Source: Oscarella lobularis
Taxonomy: Eukaryota; Porifera; Homoscleromorpha; Homosclerophorida; Oscarellidae
Assembly: GCF_947507565.1 (NCBI RefSeq)
Contig: NC_089175.1
Location: 3,585,733-3,649,732 of the forward strand
Length of the DNA: 64,000 nt
Direction of reading: 5' to 3'
Made by a program: the position numbers and the translations under genes. The notes beneath the pieces are model-generated. The model worked only from the letters and a program-made list of their open reading frames with translations, did not search any database and was not told where the DNA came from. Shown one piece after another: positions 44,039 through 56,840 of this stretch (within the stretch, counting starts at the first letter, position 1; every line of letters begins with the position of its first letter).

Positions 44039-44516
44039 TTCGCGGCCCGGAGTCGCACCCTGCTGATGAGTGGTTGGACGCGGTCTGAACGTACTGGTCA
44101 ATTGTAAGGTTCAGTTATTTGAACCGCTACGGTTGAGGTCAGTTATATGACCCAGACTTTTTCATTTCTTAGCACAATCATGGCGTCAACAAACGAAAGT
44201 ACAAAGACGCTGCGCTGTACGCCCTCTCACGCCAAGTGCGCCGGCTACACTCATATCTAAAGCGAATCCTTAGAGCTCGGGGCTCCGACGGCAAGACTGT
44301 AAGTAGACGCTATACACGAGTTCCTGGATTCGGGTATTTGAACCATGCAGGAACTAGCCACACCTTACCTTGAAATATTACTTAATAAGGGCAGAGTCAT
44401 TGTTTTCATAGGACCACACCCTAGCCAACGGACTGCTATAACAGGAAACACATGCAACGTACCAGCTCGCAAAAGACGGAAAGCATTCACACTGCAAGCA
44501 CATTTTACTTTCGTTC

Positions 44517-46151
44517 TCACACGTTGTCGTAGCTGCCAGACGCTGCACGTACAAAGAAAACAATTTAGAAAATTCCTTTATCAGAATTGAGGAGCTAACT
44601 TACTGCAGCCGGAGTTAAAATAGATGTCGTCGACCATGAGTCGGCTACCCCTCGCGCCGCCTGCAAACTGGACTTGAAACTGCGTGCAATCCCCTAAGAA
44701 CGAGTGAATATTCAAACACTTTGGCCCCTTCTTGTCAACGGCCAGTTCTACTCCGTTTATCAAGCGATAATGGGAGAAGCCCTCACGCATGGGAAGGACT
44801 CGGTATCCGTTCGATACGCAGAGCATCGAAACGACTAACTGATGAACGCCATAATTTTCGAAGAAATAGGTGAACTCCATTGCTTTGTTGAAGCTGGCGT
44901 GCTTCGTGAGAGTAGGCGTATTGATTATTCCCGTCATGATGTACGTTTGTCCGAATTTGATGGGATCGAGGAGCAACGAGGAATAGACTTCAAAGATAAA
45001 ATATCAAATAAATAAATAAATAAATACAATTAATGTTATCTCACCGATTCTTTTTTGACGACTCTTGACTGACCTCTTCTCCTCGCTCTCTCCCTCTGGA
45101 ACGATGGAGAATTCAGGCGACTGCAAAGCGGCCATGTCGAGATTCGTCAGAAGATCGCACGACGACGAATAGGGATCGCGAAGCGGCGCCAGGCCGTACG
45201 AAACCGTCCAAGGGCCCAGACACATGTCGTTGTGATAGCCACACGCGTCCTTGTTTTCGAAGTCACAGTTCGCCGTGAATCTCTCTAGAAAAGGAAAGTA
45301 CGTATCCATTGCTTGTCCGTGGGTGTGTGTCATCTCTTACGTTCGTCACGATTGCAGGTGTCACTGAACTCCGGATAATCAACAGGAACGTTGCTGATGC
45401 TCGTCAACTTTATTGTGATTTTGACGCGAAAAGAAAAGCAGTTGGACTCTGGTGGATCGCGAATGTCAAACAGCTTGTCGCAGGCGTATTTCTTCTCGTC
45501 GGACACACTTCTATCTACGATCATTGTGCCCGATTTTCTGTCCACGTAGCTCCATCCGAAACCGACAAAAATTTTGATGGTTTTCTTATTGCCCCAGAAC
45601 TCAATGGTGCGCGTCTCGAACTTGGCTTCCCATTTCATGCACTGTTGAACGAAGGAAATGGAAAATTCTGACGGCGCCGGCGAGTTTATTTTATAGGCCA
45701 CGCTGACGTGGCTTGTGAATGGAGACCAGACGAGCTGTCGTGAAACGATCTTTTTTGTCTTCGTTATTACGAAACCTGGAAAGAGTAATGACCACGGCCT
45801 CTTAGTACTATTTATGGTCTACGTCGTATGCGAGGGCTCGGCGGGGGCTCAAAAACGGTTAGGGTTAGACTCTACAGTGTAAACGTGAAGTATAGAGTAC
45901 AAATGTCGCGCTTATTCATGCTTGGGAACCAGCTACAATGTTGGTTCAAGAAAAAAACATTAGCTAGCCGGCGAACCGGGGGGGCGCGCGCGCGCGCGCG
46001 CGGGCTTTCGCAAGGGCCGGGTCTAGATTTCCTCTGATTTTACTCAACCTGGACTGGATGGAGGTGAAAACCACGTCGATCCAGGAGAGCATAGGCTGAC
46101 AAAAAAGGAGATAAAGCCCAGGACGACGACAGAACCCGGACGTTGAAGCAT
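44517..46151 (-). CDS. Secreted MAM-domain protein M2
   Basis: Exons (minus): 46151-46049 signal peptide (MLQRPGSVVVLGFISFFVSLC), 45775-45341, 45284-45045, 44987-44604, 44542-44517; 395 aa. Closest to M1: same leader type, same N-domain (FSISFVQQCMKW, FSFRVKITI), MAM-like halves CDFENKDACGYHNDMC..PW and FQVQFAGGARGSRLMVDDIY, and a furin-type RQKR just before the exon 3/4 junction. The end is TSGSYDNV. Cleavage at RQKR would split the MAM fold into two chains held by disulfides. The intron between exons 1 and 2 contains, near 45850-45960, no other gene. Confidence 0.82.
45984..46002. repeat. Alternating GC tract
   Basis: About 19 bases of alternating C and G preceded by a run of seven G, immediately downstream of the M2 first exon. 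This is a candidate Z-DNA-forming tract. Confidence 0.85.
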
Positions 46152-46810
46152 GGCCGTTTGCAGAAATCTCTCTTCGGACGAGTTTGGGTGGTCTCCGTGG
46201 GGTCCGCGATCCTTCTGCACGGCAAAACCGGATCTGAAATAGGACCAAGCCGAGCCGCACCCTTGTTTTCGTTAGCCACGAAGCCAGACGTCGTTTGACG
46301 GACGCCGCCTAGCGCCTGTCCACACACACGGTTCGCTCTCCTGCGGAATTCGATTAGACACGAGACCGAATCCTTAGTTAACCCGGCACCAACTGCTCGG
46401 GCTGCTGGGACAAAAGGAAAGGGTGAGAAAGCGAAGGTTTAGATCAGTGACTCATGCTGGTAACTCTCGACATCGATCTGTTGTCATTCGCGGACCGTTA
46501 GCCACACCTAGCTTCGTTCCTCGGGGAACGTGCTGGGAGAGTATCTTAGCCAAGGGGACAAAGGGCGCCCACCCACACAAGCTTGCACACATGCAGATAA
46601 CTAATGTAACCCCTGTACTGTACCCTCCCTAAATTTGCATCTCGTTCCGGTAGTTTCCCACGGTGGACTTCTCTAATCAGCACACTGAAACGCAACGACA
46701 GAACACAGAAACAAAAACGCGGTGGATCAAGCACACAGACACGAAAGTACACCCAGCAAAAATATTACACACCGTGACGTCAGTTCGTTCTCAAACGGTC
46801 TCGACTGCAC
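46152..46810. other. Intergenic between M2 and M3
   Basis: No gene seen. Presumably the M2 promoter and the M3 3' flank. Confidence 0.4.
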
Positions 46811-48287
46811 TCATCTGTTGTCGTACCTCCCAGAGGCTATACGCACACAGGAAAGGATCGCTGACTGTTAGGCCAAGAAACTTCTCTGAGATTTTTACTT
46901 ACGGCAGTTCGAGCTGTAGTGGATGTCGTCGATGGTGAGCCTGCTACCCCTAGCAGCGCCCACAAATCTAACTTGAAATTGTTCGCAGCCCTTCAAAAAG
47001 GTGTGAATATCCAAGCACGTCACGTCCGCCAGATCCTCGCGCTGCTCTTTCCCGTTGACCAATTTGAAGTGAGTAGAGTCGTCTCGCAAAGGTATGAGTC
47101 TGCCTGCATCGGATAGGCAAACCAATGCGATGAATAAATAATGAACGCCGGAGTGTTCAAATCTATAGCCAAACTGTAGGGCGCTATTGAATTGCTCGTG
47201 CCTGGTGAGGTTAGGCGAGTTGACTATTGCTGTTGCAACGATTTTTCGTCCACCTGCTCTTCCGTCGACATAGAGATAATAATCATCTATAGTAGGTAGT
47301 TACTGTATTTAATCAGACCACTTATATAGTTTACTTGATGCACTCTTTGCTATTCTTGTTTCCGGTATTGATTCAACTGATCTTTTCTTTTTCTTGTCAT
47401 ATCCTTCTTCCTCTTCTTCTTCCATCTCTTTGTCTGGAAAGTCTTTTTCGTCATCATCATCATTTCTAATTGGGTACTCGGGTTCTTTGTAGTCAAAAGG
47501 CGACTCGAATTCGGGTGGCTGCAAGACCTCCATGTCTAGTTGAGACAAAAGACTACACGACTGAGGCGTGTGAACGTCTCGAAGCGGTTCGATGTTGTCG
47601 TCGATTTTCCAGGGAGTAAGGCTGCATAAGTCGTTACGATAACCGCAGCTGTCTCCGTTGTCAAAATTGCAATCTGCCGTGTATCTCGCTGTAAAACACA
47701 AAATAGTACTAATTAAAAAATTTCAAAAAGGAAGCTCGAGTCTTACTTTCACCAAAATTACAGGTGTCCGTTAACTCCAGATGATCGACTTGTTCGTTTG
47801 TGTGTTGAATCCTGATTTTGAGACGAAATTTCTTGCACCATCCTTTTGGTGGCTGGTCTTTGTCGAATAATTGGCTACAGGCTGCTTTGGTGGCTTGAGA
47901 CGGATCCAGGTTTAAATTCATGTCGATCCATTCGCTTTTCTTGTAGATCCATCCGTACTTCTTTTGCCACCAAGCCTTTTGGCCAACTACGCCCCACCTG
48001 GCACATTCTTGGGAATAGGAAATACGAAGCGAGGAAGGCGATGTGAAGACTTTGTATTGGATTCGAAAATGGCTATGAGACGGAGCCCAAGCCACTCTCG
48101 CTGAATACAGGATCTTCGTCCGTTGTTGAGCTAAAAAAGACGACATTTCAGCCTGCACGGGCGATCTGCCATCTCAATAGTTTTTAATACGTTCCACTGA
48201 TTGGGACCATCCGCCAGAGCATAGCTGACAGAAGGAACTGATGATTACGGCGACGGCAATCGAATAGAAGAGCAAGAGTCTCGTCAT
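46811..48287 (-). CDS. Secreted MAM-domain protein M3
   Basis: Exons (minus): 48287-48198 signal peptide (MTRLLLFYSIAVAVIISSFC), 48152-47747, 47688-47335, 47286-46903, 46836-46811; 419 aa. N-domain with HFRIQYKVF, LRISYSQECARW and ACSQLFDKDQPP. MAM-like domain CNFDNGDSCGYRNDLC..PW to FQVRFVGAARGSRLTIDDIHY. The insert is the longest of the family, highly acidic (an EEEEEE run, DDDD) and followed by KKKKRS. End CPSGRYDNR. A TATA-like ggtatatattgag lies just upstream (about 48335 on the plus strand). Founder-like member of the M3-M6 subgroup. Confidence 0.85.
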
Positions 48288-49144
48288 TGGGCTGATATGC
48301 CACTGCACTGATAAAAGGTCGCGAGGAGGCTCAATATATACCTCCCCAGCAGGGCGTATTCTCCATCGTGTTGCTAGGACCGCTGCTACAGGGAAAATCC
48401 TGAATCCCTCTCCTGAATCCCTTTAGCGGAAGAGAAGCCGGCTTTATGGTAGCCGCATCCGCTCCTTAATTCCCGGTTTCCATGGCCGACTTTTCGGCTT
48501 CGCTAGTTCCCATGAACGTCACGGTGGAAGCGAATGTCGTATGAATTTATTATCGCCAGATTTTCGATGAGTCACTTTCCGCTGCTCTCGATTAAGCGCG
48601 CTGTTGTTTGTCTTCCGAATAGTTGTGATATTTAACGAGTCTAGACGACGAGAAGAGCTTTAGGTTTTGATATCCAGTAGCTCTATAAGACTTATTTCAG
48701 AGTGTAAAATCCCCCTACCCTCCACATCATTCTGAGCTGCTTGCTGTTGTAACACAACACGCAGCAAAAAAACGACTCTTACCTCTGACCTGCGTCGTCG
48801 TCAGTCAAACGTATATAAGACGGCCCAGATACATGTCGTTTGTGGTCGCTACACGTGTTCTCGTTTTTCACTTTATCCTTTCGTACTGTACTTCCCAGAG
48901 GCTATGTACAGGAAAGGATCGCCGAAACTTCAAACATCTTCCACCACCCCACACACAGTTGTGCTTACACATGCCAATAACATATCATTCCGGTAGTTTC
49001 ACACTGAAACGCAGCAAAAAGAACACAGAAACAAAAACGCAGCGATCAAGAACACAGGCATGACACAGACACAAACGTACACGCAGCAAAAAGTCACAAA
49101 AACCACCGTGGCGCTCAGTTCGTTCTCAAAACGGTCGACTGCAC
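48288..49144. other. Intergenic with an orphan MAM terminal exon
   Basis: Contains the TATA-like promoter of M3 and, near 48872-48905 (minus), a degenerate copy of the terminal exon region. No other coding signal. Confidence 0.5.
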
Positions 49145-50527
49145 TCATCTGTTGTCGTACCCAGAGGCTACGCACACGGGAAAGGATCGCTGACTGTTAG
49201 GCTAAGAAACGCGTGAGATTTACTTACGGCAGTTCGATCTGTAGTAGATGTCGTCGATGATGAGCCTGCTGCTCCTAGCACCGCCGGCAAATTGAACTTG
49301 AAACTTTTCGCAGCCGTTCAGAAAGGTGTGAATATCCAAGCATATCACGTCCGACCGATCCGTGGGTTGCTCTACTTCATTGTTCATTCTGAAGTGAGTA
49401 AAGTCGTCTTTCAAATGCATAATTCTGTCTCCATTGGATACGCAAATCAATGCCACAACTAAGCTATGGACGCCGGAGCGTTCAAATGTATAGCCAAATT
49501 GCAGGGCTTTGTTATATTGCGCGTGCTTGGTGAGGATCGGCGAGTTGATTATTCCGGTCGCAACGATTTCTCCAGCATCCCTTCCGTCAATACATAGATA
49601 ATAGCCATCTGCAAATTTATGGTATGAAATATCTATTTAATCAAGTCGCTCGTATCTTTTACTTGATACACTCTTCGCTATTCTTGTTTCAGGCGTTTCA
49701 ACTGATCTTTTCTTTTTCTCCTCAGAAAGGAACTCGGGTGGCTGCAAGACCGTCAAGTCTAGTTTAGACAAAAGTTCACATGATATGGGCGTGTCCAAAT
49801 CTTGAAGCGGTTTGATGCTATCGGTGTCTTCGATGTGAGCATACTCGTTAAATTTCCAGGGAACTAGGCTGCACAAGTCGTTACGATAACCGCAGCTGTC
49901 TTTCTCGTTGAAATCGCAATTTGCCTTGTATCTCGCTGTTGATACAATTAATTAATTAATTAATTAATTAATATGTCCAAGCAGAAGTCTTACTTTCGCT
50001 AGAATTAGTACTGCAGGTGTCCGTTAGCGTTAGATGATCAACTTTCTCGCTTGTGTATTCAATCTTGATTTTAAGACGAAATTTGTTGCACTTCGGTTCC
50101 TCGTCGATGCCGTATAATTGGATGCAAGCCGTTTTGGTGTCTTGAGACGGATTGAGGTCCAAATTCATGTCAATGTATTTGGCGCTCTTGTAAACCCATT
50201 TGGACCATGCACCCCAAAAGTACTCTTTGAGCCTGGCACATTGTAGAGCATAGGAAATACGAAGTGAGGAAGACGCCGTGAAGACTTTGTATTGAACACG
50301 AAAATGGCTATTAAACGGATTCCAAGCCACTCTCGATGAATACACAATTTTCGTCCGTTCTTCATCTAAAAAAAAAGACGACATTTTAGCCTGCACAGAC
50401 GATCTGCCATCTCAATAGTTTTCGTACGTTCCACTGCATTCGATTGGGACCATTGCGATTCGCCGGAGCAGACGGGACTGATGATTACGGCGACGGCAAT
50501 CGAATAGAAGAGCAAGAGTCTCGTCAT
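49145..50527 (-). CDS. Secreted MAM-domain protein M4
   Basis: Exons (minus): 50527-50435 signal peptide (MTRLLLFYSIAVAVIISPVC), 50390-49994, 49935-49663, 49608-49228, 49167-49145; 388 aa with consistent phases. N-domain HFRVQYKVFTASSSLRISYALQC. MAM-like domain CDFNEKDSCGYRNDLC..PW to FQVQFAGGARSSRLIIDDIYY. The terminal exon is one codon shorter (CPSGYDNR). Insert short with EEKKKRS. The exon 1-2 intron happens to remain open in frame, so an unspliced form would read some distance further. Confidence 0.84.
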
Positions 50528-50739
50528 AATATTGGCCACTGAACTGAAGGGTACTGATAAACTGCCGCGACTCCGCTCAATATATACCTACCGAGAGCAG
50601 GACGTACTCTCCGTGGCGTTGCTAGAACGGCTCTTTAGTTTCTAGGGTGGGGACGCATGTCACAATATTACTTTTGGTTGGGTTGACGACTCACTTCCCG
50701 CGGACCTGAATTAAACGTGTTGTTGTTTTTCTTCCGGAT

Positions 50740-51530
50740 GATTGAATGAGTCTAGAGAACGAGAAGAGCGTTGGGCTTTGATTTTGCGACGAGTTCCTCG
50801 AACGAGGCCCCATCTCGACTTTACTTTACCAAACTCGTACCTAGTAGTTCTCGATTCATGGTCGCGGTGTTAGTTGATCCAAATTTGCACAATTTTAGAT
50901 ATGCAATTTTACGAAGAATAGTGTTACCGTGCGCTAAAAGAACATGTGAAGTCTTCATCTTGCTTGGACCTCTTCTTCTCGTCCTCGCCCTCCGAAAGCG
51001 GCCATGTCGAGATTTGTCAGGAGATCGATCGCCGAATAGGGATCGCGAAGCGGCGCCAGAGGCCGTCCAAGGACCCAGACACATGTCGTTGCGATAGCCA
51101 CACGTGTCCTTGTTTTCAAAGGCACACTTCGCCGTGAATCTCTCTAGAAAGGGACGTATGATCGATAGAGAGAGAGAGACGTGCTCGTCGTGGGTGTGTC
51201 TTACGTTCGTCACGATTGCAGGTGTCACTAAACTCTTACTGTCTAACTGATGCGAGTCAACTTTATTGTGATTTTGACGCGAAATAGAAAGCAGTTGGAC
51301 TCTGGTGGATCATTCTTGATGAATACAGAGTCTTCGTCCGTTCTTCATCTAAAAAAAGACGACATTTCAGCCCTGCACTGGCGATCTGTCATTTCAATAG
51401 GTTTTAATACGTTCCACTGATTGGGGGACCATTCACCGGAGCTTAGCTGACAGAAGGAACTGATGATTACGGCGACGGCAATCGAATAGAAGAGCAAGAG
51501 TCTCGTCATTGCACTGCACCGAATTGTACT
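50740..51530 (-). pseudogene. Chimeric MAM-gene relic (M1/M2-type body, M3-type leader)
   Basis: From upstream (minus): an M3-type leader (ATG near 51510, MTRLLLFYSIAVAVIISSFC) and exon 2 start (about 51370-51320), then an abrupt switch to the 3' end of an M2-type exon 2 (about 51305-51205), an M2-type exon 3 start (about 51150-50970, RFTAKCAFENKDTCGYRNDMC) and unrelated sequence. Missing pieces and stops make it non-functional. The same chimera recurs at 56940-57590, so it was duplicated after it formed. Confidence 0.75.
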
Positions 51531-51899
51531 GATAAACGGTCGCGAGGAGGCTCAATGTATACCTCCCCAGCAGGGCGTATTCTCCATCGTGTTGCTAGGA
51601 CCGCTGCTACAGGGAAAAATGTGGCTTAATGGTAGCCGCATCCGCTAGCTGCTTAATTCCCGGTTTCCATTGCTCTTTGGCTTCTCTAGTTCCCATGAAC
51701 GTCACGGTGGAAGCGAATGTTGGATGAATTACGTACTGAATTATTGCATTCTAGCGAAATTTTCGTCGACGTTCAATGAGTCACTTTCCGCTGCTCCCGA
51801 TTAGGCGCGCTGTTGTTTGTCTTCTGAATTGTTGTGATTTAACGAGTTTAGACGACGAGAAGAGCTTTAGGTTTTGATTTCCAGTAGCTCTATAACAGT

Positions 51900-52180
51900 G
51901 AAAGACGTTTACTTCATTTCAGTATATGACTCGTACGCTTGACCTCTTTTGAAGACGTACATATACGTATATATATATATGCTGGGGATCTCGATTGAAG
52001 CGGTGACAAGTCGTCTCCAATCTTCCAGGAGCCCAGACGGCTCAGGCACATATGTGTTGTGATAGCTACGCGCGCTCTCGTTTTCAAAGTGGCAGTTTTT
52101 CACCCCACAGGAAAGGATCGCTGACTGTTTGGCAATGAAACTGCACGCCACGGCCAAAGTAGAATATGCAAGCACGTCTC
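51900..52180 (-). pseudogene. Orphan MAM first-half fragment
   Basis: Near 52110-51960 (minus) the sequence reads NCHFENESARSYHNTYVPEPSGLLEDW, a degraded start of the MAM-like domain in which both CGY and the second cysteine are lost. A nearly identical copy lies at about 58140-58000. Confidence 0.65.
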
Positions 52181-52380
52181 AATTCACCTACCACTGCACC
52201 CACAGTTGTGCTTGTACACATGCTGATAACGTAACACCCTTCCTAAAACATATCGTTCCGGTAGTTTCTAACTGAAACGCAACGAAAGAACACAGAAACA
52301 CAGAAATGACACCAACACGAGCACAAAAGTCAGAAAAACTACCGTGACACCCAGTTCGTTCTCAAAACAGTCGACTGCAT

Positions 52381-53762
52381 TCATCTGTTGTCGTACTTCC
52401 CAGAGGCTACACGCACAGAAAAAGATAGCTGACTATTCGGCTAAAAATTTCAAACATTTCCTTACGGCAACGCGAAGAGTATTTGACGTCATCGATGATG
52501 AGCCTGCTACCCCTAGCACCGCCGACAAATTGAACTTGAAACCGTTTGCAGCCGCCCAGAAAGGTGTGAAGATCCAAGCATGCCGCATCATTCAGATTCT
52601 TGGGTTGCTCTTTTCTATTGACCAATCTAAAGTGAGCATATTCGTCTTTCAAACGCAGAATTCTGTTATTATCGGATACGCAAATCAATGCCACAAATAA
52701 GCTATGGACGCCGGAGTGTTCAAATGTATAGCCAAATCGCAGGGCTTTGTTATATCTCGCGTGCTTGGTGAGGATCGGCGAGTTGATTATTCCGGTTACA
52801 GCGACTGTTCGTCCAGCTTTTTTACAGTTAACACATAGATAATAGTCATCTGAAAAATTTACGGTAGGAAATATATCTATTTAATCAGTTCACTCATATA
52901 TTTTACGTGCTGCCCTCTTTGCTATTATTGTCTCAGGCGTTTCAACTGATTCTTTGAATTTGGGTGGCTGTTCCAACTCGTTGAATTCGGATGGCTGTAA
53001 GACCTCCAAGTCTAGTTCAGACAAAAGACCACACGATACGGGCGTGTCGAAATCGCGAAGCGGTCTCCTCTCTTTGCTGGTAGAGTGATCATTCGCGGTT
53101 TCACCGCCATAATTCCAGGAACCTAGGCTGCACAAGTCGTTACGATAACCGCAGCTGTCTTTGTGGTTGAAATCGCAATTTGCCGTGTATCTCGCTGTTG
53201 ATACAATTAATTAATTAATTAGTATGTTCAAACTGCAAAACCAGGTAAGGAGTCTTACTTTTGCGAGAAGCACAGGTGTCCCGCCAGTCCGGTCGCGTTA
53301 CATGCTTGATTTGATAGTTTTGGTATGTAATCTTGATTTTAAGACGAAATCTTTCGCAATTTTCCTTCGGTTTCTCGTCAGTGCCATATATTTGGCTACA
53401 GGCCGTTTTGGTCTTTTGAGACGGATTCAGGTCCAAATTCATTTCAACGTAACTGGATCTAGCGTATTCCCATTCACGACCGGTCCTTCCGATGACACAT
53501 TGTTGAGTGTAGGAAATACGAAGAAAGGCAGACGCCCTCATAACTTTGTACTGAATACGAAAATGACTGTGAAACGCATTCCAATACACTTTCGATGAAT
53601 ACAGAAATTTTATCTGTTTTTCAGCTAAAAAAGACATATTTTAGCCTGCACTGACAATTTGTCATGTCAATAGTTTTCGTTCGTACGTTTCCCTGCATGC
53701 GAGAAGGAACTGATGATTATTACGGCGACGGCAATCGAATAGAAGAGAAAGAGCCTCGTCAT
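52381..53762 (-). CDS. Secreted MAM-domain protein M5
   Basis: Exons (minus): 53762-53687 signal peptide (MTRLFLFYSIAVAVIIISSF), 53624-53259, 53194-52907, 52849-52466, 52406-52381; 379 aa. Here the exon 2 acceptor used by M3 and M4 would run out of frame because of a two-base difference; an acceptor 17 bases further in (tttttag|ctga) restores the frame. N-domain HFRIQYKVMRASAFLRISYTQQC. MAM-like domain CDFNHKDSCGYRNDLC..SW to FQVQFVGGARGSRLIIDDVKY. End CPSGKYDNR. Near-identical to M6 at a constant offset of about 6.06 kb. Confidence 0.82.
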
Positions 53763-53989
53763 TGTGCTGATAGGCCACTGCAATAAAGGCTAGTGAAAAA
53801 CTGCGGCGACTCCGCTCAATATACCTACAAAGGGAAGGACGTACTCTCCGTGGCGTTGCTTACTTTAGTTTCTAGGACTTCGATGCGTATCTGAATAATC
53901 ACAATATTACTTCGAAGCATTTTCCATTTGCATTCTACGTCGGATGACTCACCTCCAGTGGATCCTGACTCTGGATAGTTAAGATGATT

Positions 53990-54460
53990 CAATGAGTCTA
54001 GAGAACGAGGAGAGCGTTGGGCTTTGATTTCCTGACGAGTTCCTTGAATGAGGCCCCCATCTCGATTTTACCTTGTACGTACTTAGTAGTTCTAGATTCA
54101 CGTCGCGATGTTTGTTGTTCCAAATTTGACCGATTCTTGGACGAATCCAACGCAGGGAACTGATGATTACGGCGACGGCAATCGAACTGAAGAGTAGGAG
54201 TCGGATACGCCACTGCACTGAACAGCGAAGGGAACTGAAAAACTGCGGCGACTCCGCTCAATATATACCTAAAGAGAGAAGGACGTACTCTCCGTGGGGT
54301 AGCTGCATTAGTTTCTAGGGCGTGGATGCGTATCTGGATAATCACAATATTACTTTGAAGCATCTTCCATTTTTCGTTTCTACGTCGTCCAGCTGCCCCT
54401 GAATTAAACGTGCTTTCGCTTTCACTCTTAATAGTTAAGATGATTGAATGAGTCTAGAGA
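53990..54460 (-). repeat. Orphan promoter/leader unit
   Basis: A unit of about 460 bases holding the TATA-like ggtatatattgagcgg and a leader-like stretch (RLLLFSSIAVAVIISS) but with the ATG changed to GTG and no downstream exons. The same unit occurs at 60050 and, diverging, three more times to 61800. Confidence 0.75.
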
Positions 54461-55278
54461 ACGAGGAGAGCGTTGGGCTTTGATTTCGCGACGAGTTCCT
54501 CGAATGAGGCGGCCCCCCTTCTTTTTCGCTTCGAAATTCGACTCGAGTGCTATTTCACAGAAGAACCGTTCTCTTGACTCCGCTTGGTTTCACATCTGGT
54601 TGAACAGTTAATCGACATGTTCAGCGATTTAAACGTTTCCCTAAGGAAACGAATTAGTTAATTAAGATCAACAACGAAATCTTTGTTTAGGTTAGGAGAT
54701 AATTACTTCATTTGCTCGTTTTGGTAGCTATAGTAAACCTGTTGTAACTTCCTCGCGTATGTCTCTTGTCCCCACGGGGCGAAGGACCCCGTCTGAGGCA
54801 TACCGTGACCGCAATTGAGACATAGTAGTGATACTGGGTCCTAAGTGTGTCTAGGGGTCTCAGTATGTCTCAATCGGGGTCTCGATGTCCCAGTTATTAT
54901 GAGCACAAGCATACCGCGTTACAGTATGTGTTTCGTCGCCGCTTCGGCTATTCCTACACTTGGGTACTTAGAGCGATTGAGGTCAAGAATTGAATTTTCT
55001 TATGAAGAGATAGAGAGAGGTATAACAAGCTTGACGTCGCGGGTTCACAACTACTAGCCGACCGCAAGCGAAAAAAGGTCGTTTTTCGCAACGACACAGC
55101 TCAACTGAGCAGAAGCGCGTGACGGAGCACAATTATTAATTAATTAAGCGACGCGTTTCTCTCTATAAGGAGCTAAGGATACGTCTATCTTCTCTTAGCA
55201 GACTCCGGACCAGACACACGAGCCCTATACTAATGTCTGGCTTTGCCACTTCTGCGGTCTTTTGGCTTGTACGAGAAA
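54461..55278. other. Intergenic, no gene seen
   Basis: Spacer that interrupts the duplicated MAM blocks, before the secreted protein gene. Short repeated gtctc/gagac stretches near 54790-54890 only. Confidence 0.4.
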
Positions 55279-56209
55279 ATGATGTCGTCCTTGTTGCTCG
55301 TGGTCATTGTTTCAAGTTCCTGGCCAGGATCTGCGGCGGCATCAGATGAGTGTACAGGAGGCGATCGTTCTTTCGTCTTAGTTATGCCGTCGTCGGGGTC
55401 CAGTGTGTGCCTTCCACTTGACGACTACATTCAACTTAAAAGTGACGCATCCAGCAACGGAGAATCGGTGAGTTATTTTTGTCGTTTGAGGAAGTTTATG
55501 TTCACGCACGTTCAGACGGACGCTCCTCCTCCAACATCTGCCGTGTCCTCATCAACTCCGAGCCAGGTAACGTTTGTTTTCCTATGATCGAAACACGACA
55601 GAGTGTTTCGAGTTCGGCGCTGCTACTCTATCGCTACATGTCTCCTCTCTGGCTCCAAACTCACGCGACTTTTACGGAGACACGGTCTTCGGTGTCCGCA
55701 CAAACAATCGAATTCAGTACTGGACCAACGGAGTTTGGTGTATTGTTTAGAGTAAATAGCTTATTTACACATGGGATAGACTGGCATTTATATATACATG
55801 TATATAAATATACTGTGTCAAAGGTCAAATTGATTGAAGCTGGAGTTCTAGATGACGATAAAGCCTACTCCATTCAGATTGGCTTTTTCTTTACGTACCC
55901 GGGTAACGACAGTGTCCGTATCTTCAAATCTGCGACGGAAATTACTGCGTGGGTTTTATCTACTACGATCCAAACGCTGCTGATGCTTTTGGCGGCAATG
56001 ATTCAGTTAGCAAGTGTAGCGGCACATATAGTAGTAGCTCTATCGTTGCACCACAATCGCCTACAACGAACTGGAGCATTCGCCTTGAAATTCATCCGAA
56101 TTCTACGTCAGGAATTACGTACGTTAGCACAACTTCACACACATCTAGCTACAGTCAAAAATTGAAGCCGAGGTCAAGGTCTTCACTTGTGCAGAGATCA
56201 CAAAGTTGA
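55279..56209 (+). CDS. Secreted Cys-containing protein, unknown family
   Basis: Plus-strand gene inside the minus-strand MAM array. Signal peptide at 55279 (MMSSLLLVVIVSSSWPGSAA), then DECTGGDRSFVLVMPSSG and a donor at gaatcg|gtgagt (after 55468). A short Pro/Ser/Thr exon about 55517-55566 follows. A third block (about 55600-55750) reads CFEFGAATLSLHV to YWTNGVWCIV, and a fourth (about 55855-56209) reads KAYSIQIGFFFTYPG then, after a frame change not resolved here, NYCVGFIYYDPNAADAFGG and an end rich in Ser/Thr. Polyadenylation signal at 56254. No recognised domain. The frame change near 55925 means a missed intron or a mutation. Confidence 0.55.
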
Positions 56210-56449
56210 AACATTTCAGTTTCATCTGTTTGAGCTGGCTGTGTTTTTGAACGAATAAACTCTTTTCATTGCCATGTCGTTTTCTCTGTCTCTTTTCGGT
56301 ACTACTGTAGCAGGGAATCGCCCATATGCATGGTGTATCAAGTCACAGCAATTTCTGTTTAGTTATTGATTATTGATTATTTGTCGTCGTGCATTTTTAT
56401 AGCCTCAGTAACTTTTATGATTGGAAATGAGAAGATGAAACACTCATCT

Positions 56450-56840
56450 AGTTAATACCTTGCATGAGTGAGGTGTCAGCTTCCGTCTGCTGTACACACG
56501 GAACGCCTTCTTTCTCGCCTAGCTTTTTCAGTACTCTAATGTCTACTAGAGCGAGAAATTGAGCGAGGAGTGTATCAAGTGACAGCTAATGATCATTTGA
56601 CAGTGTGCATGTGTTTTATCTTAAAAAATTACTGTACGATTGGAAAGTAGAAGTTCATTTACAACTCTCATCAAGTAATGAAATGAAAGATGTCAGTCGA
56701 ACGTGGGTGAGGCGTCAGCTCCCCGTATAATGGTTTGCCTGCTCTACACGGATGCTTTCATCGTTCCTCGCCTGGCTCTTATGTCTACTAGAGCGAGAAA
56801 TGAAGCGAGGGATTCGTGTACGAAGCGTCGAAGGTGCGCT
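56450..56840. repeat. Local direct repeat downstream of the secreted gene
   Basis: Two diverged copies (about 56465-56575 and 56705-56815) sharing gaggcgtcagct, tctacacgg-like and ctactagagcgagaaatga-like blocks. Noncoding. Confidence 0.6.

Noticed and set aside
53224-53598. Plus-strand open frames opposite exon 2 of M5 and M6
   Set aside because: Present in both only because the two genes are near-identical. The minus frame has consistent splice sites and family conservation.
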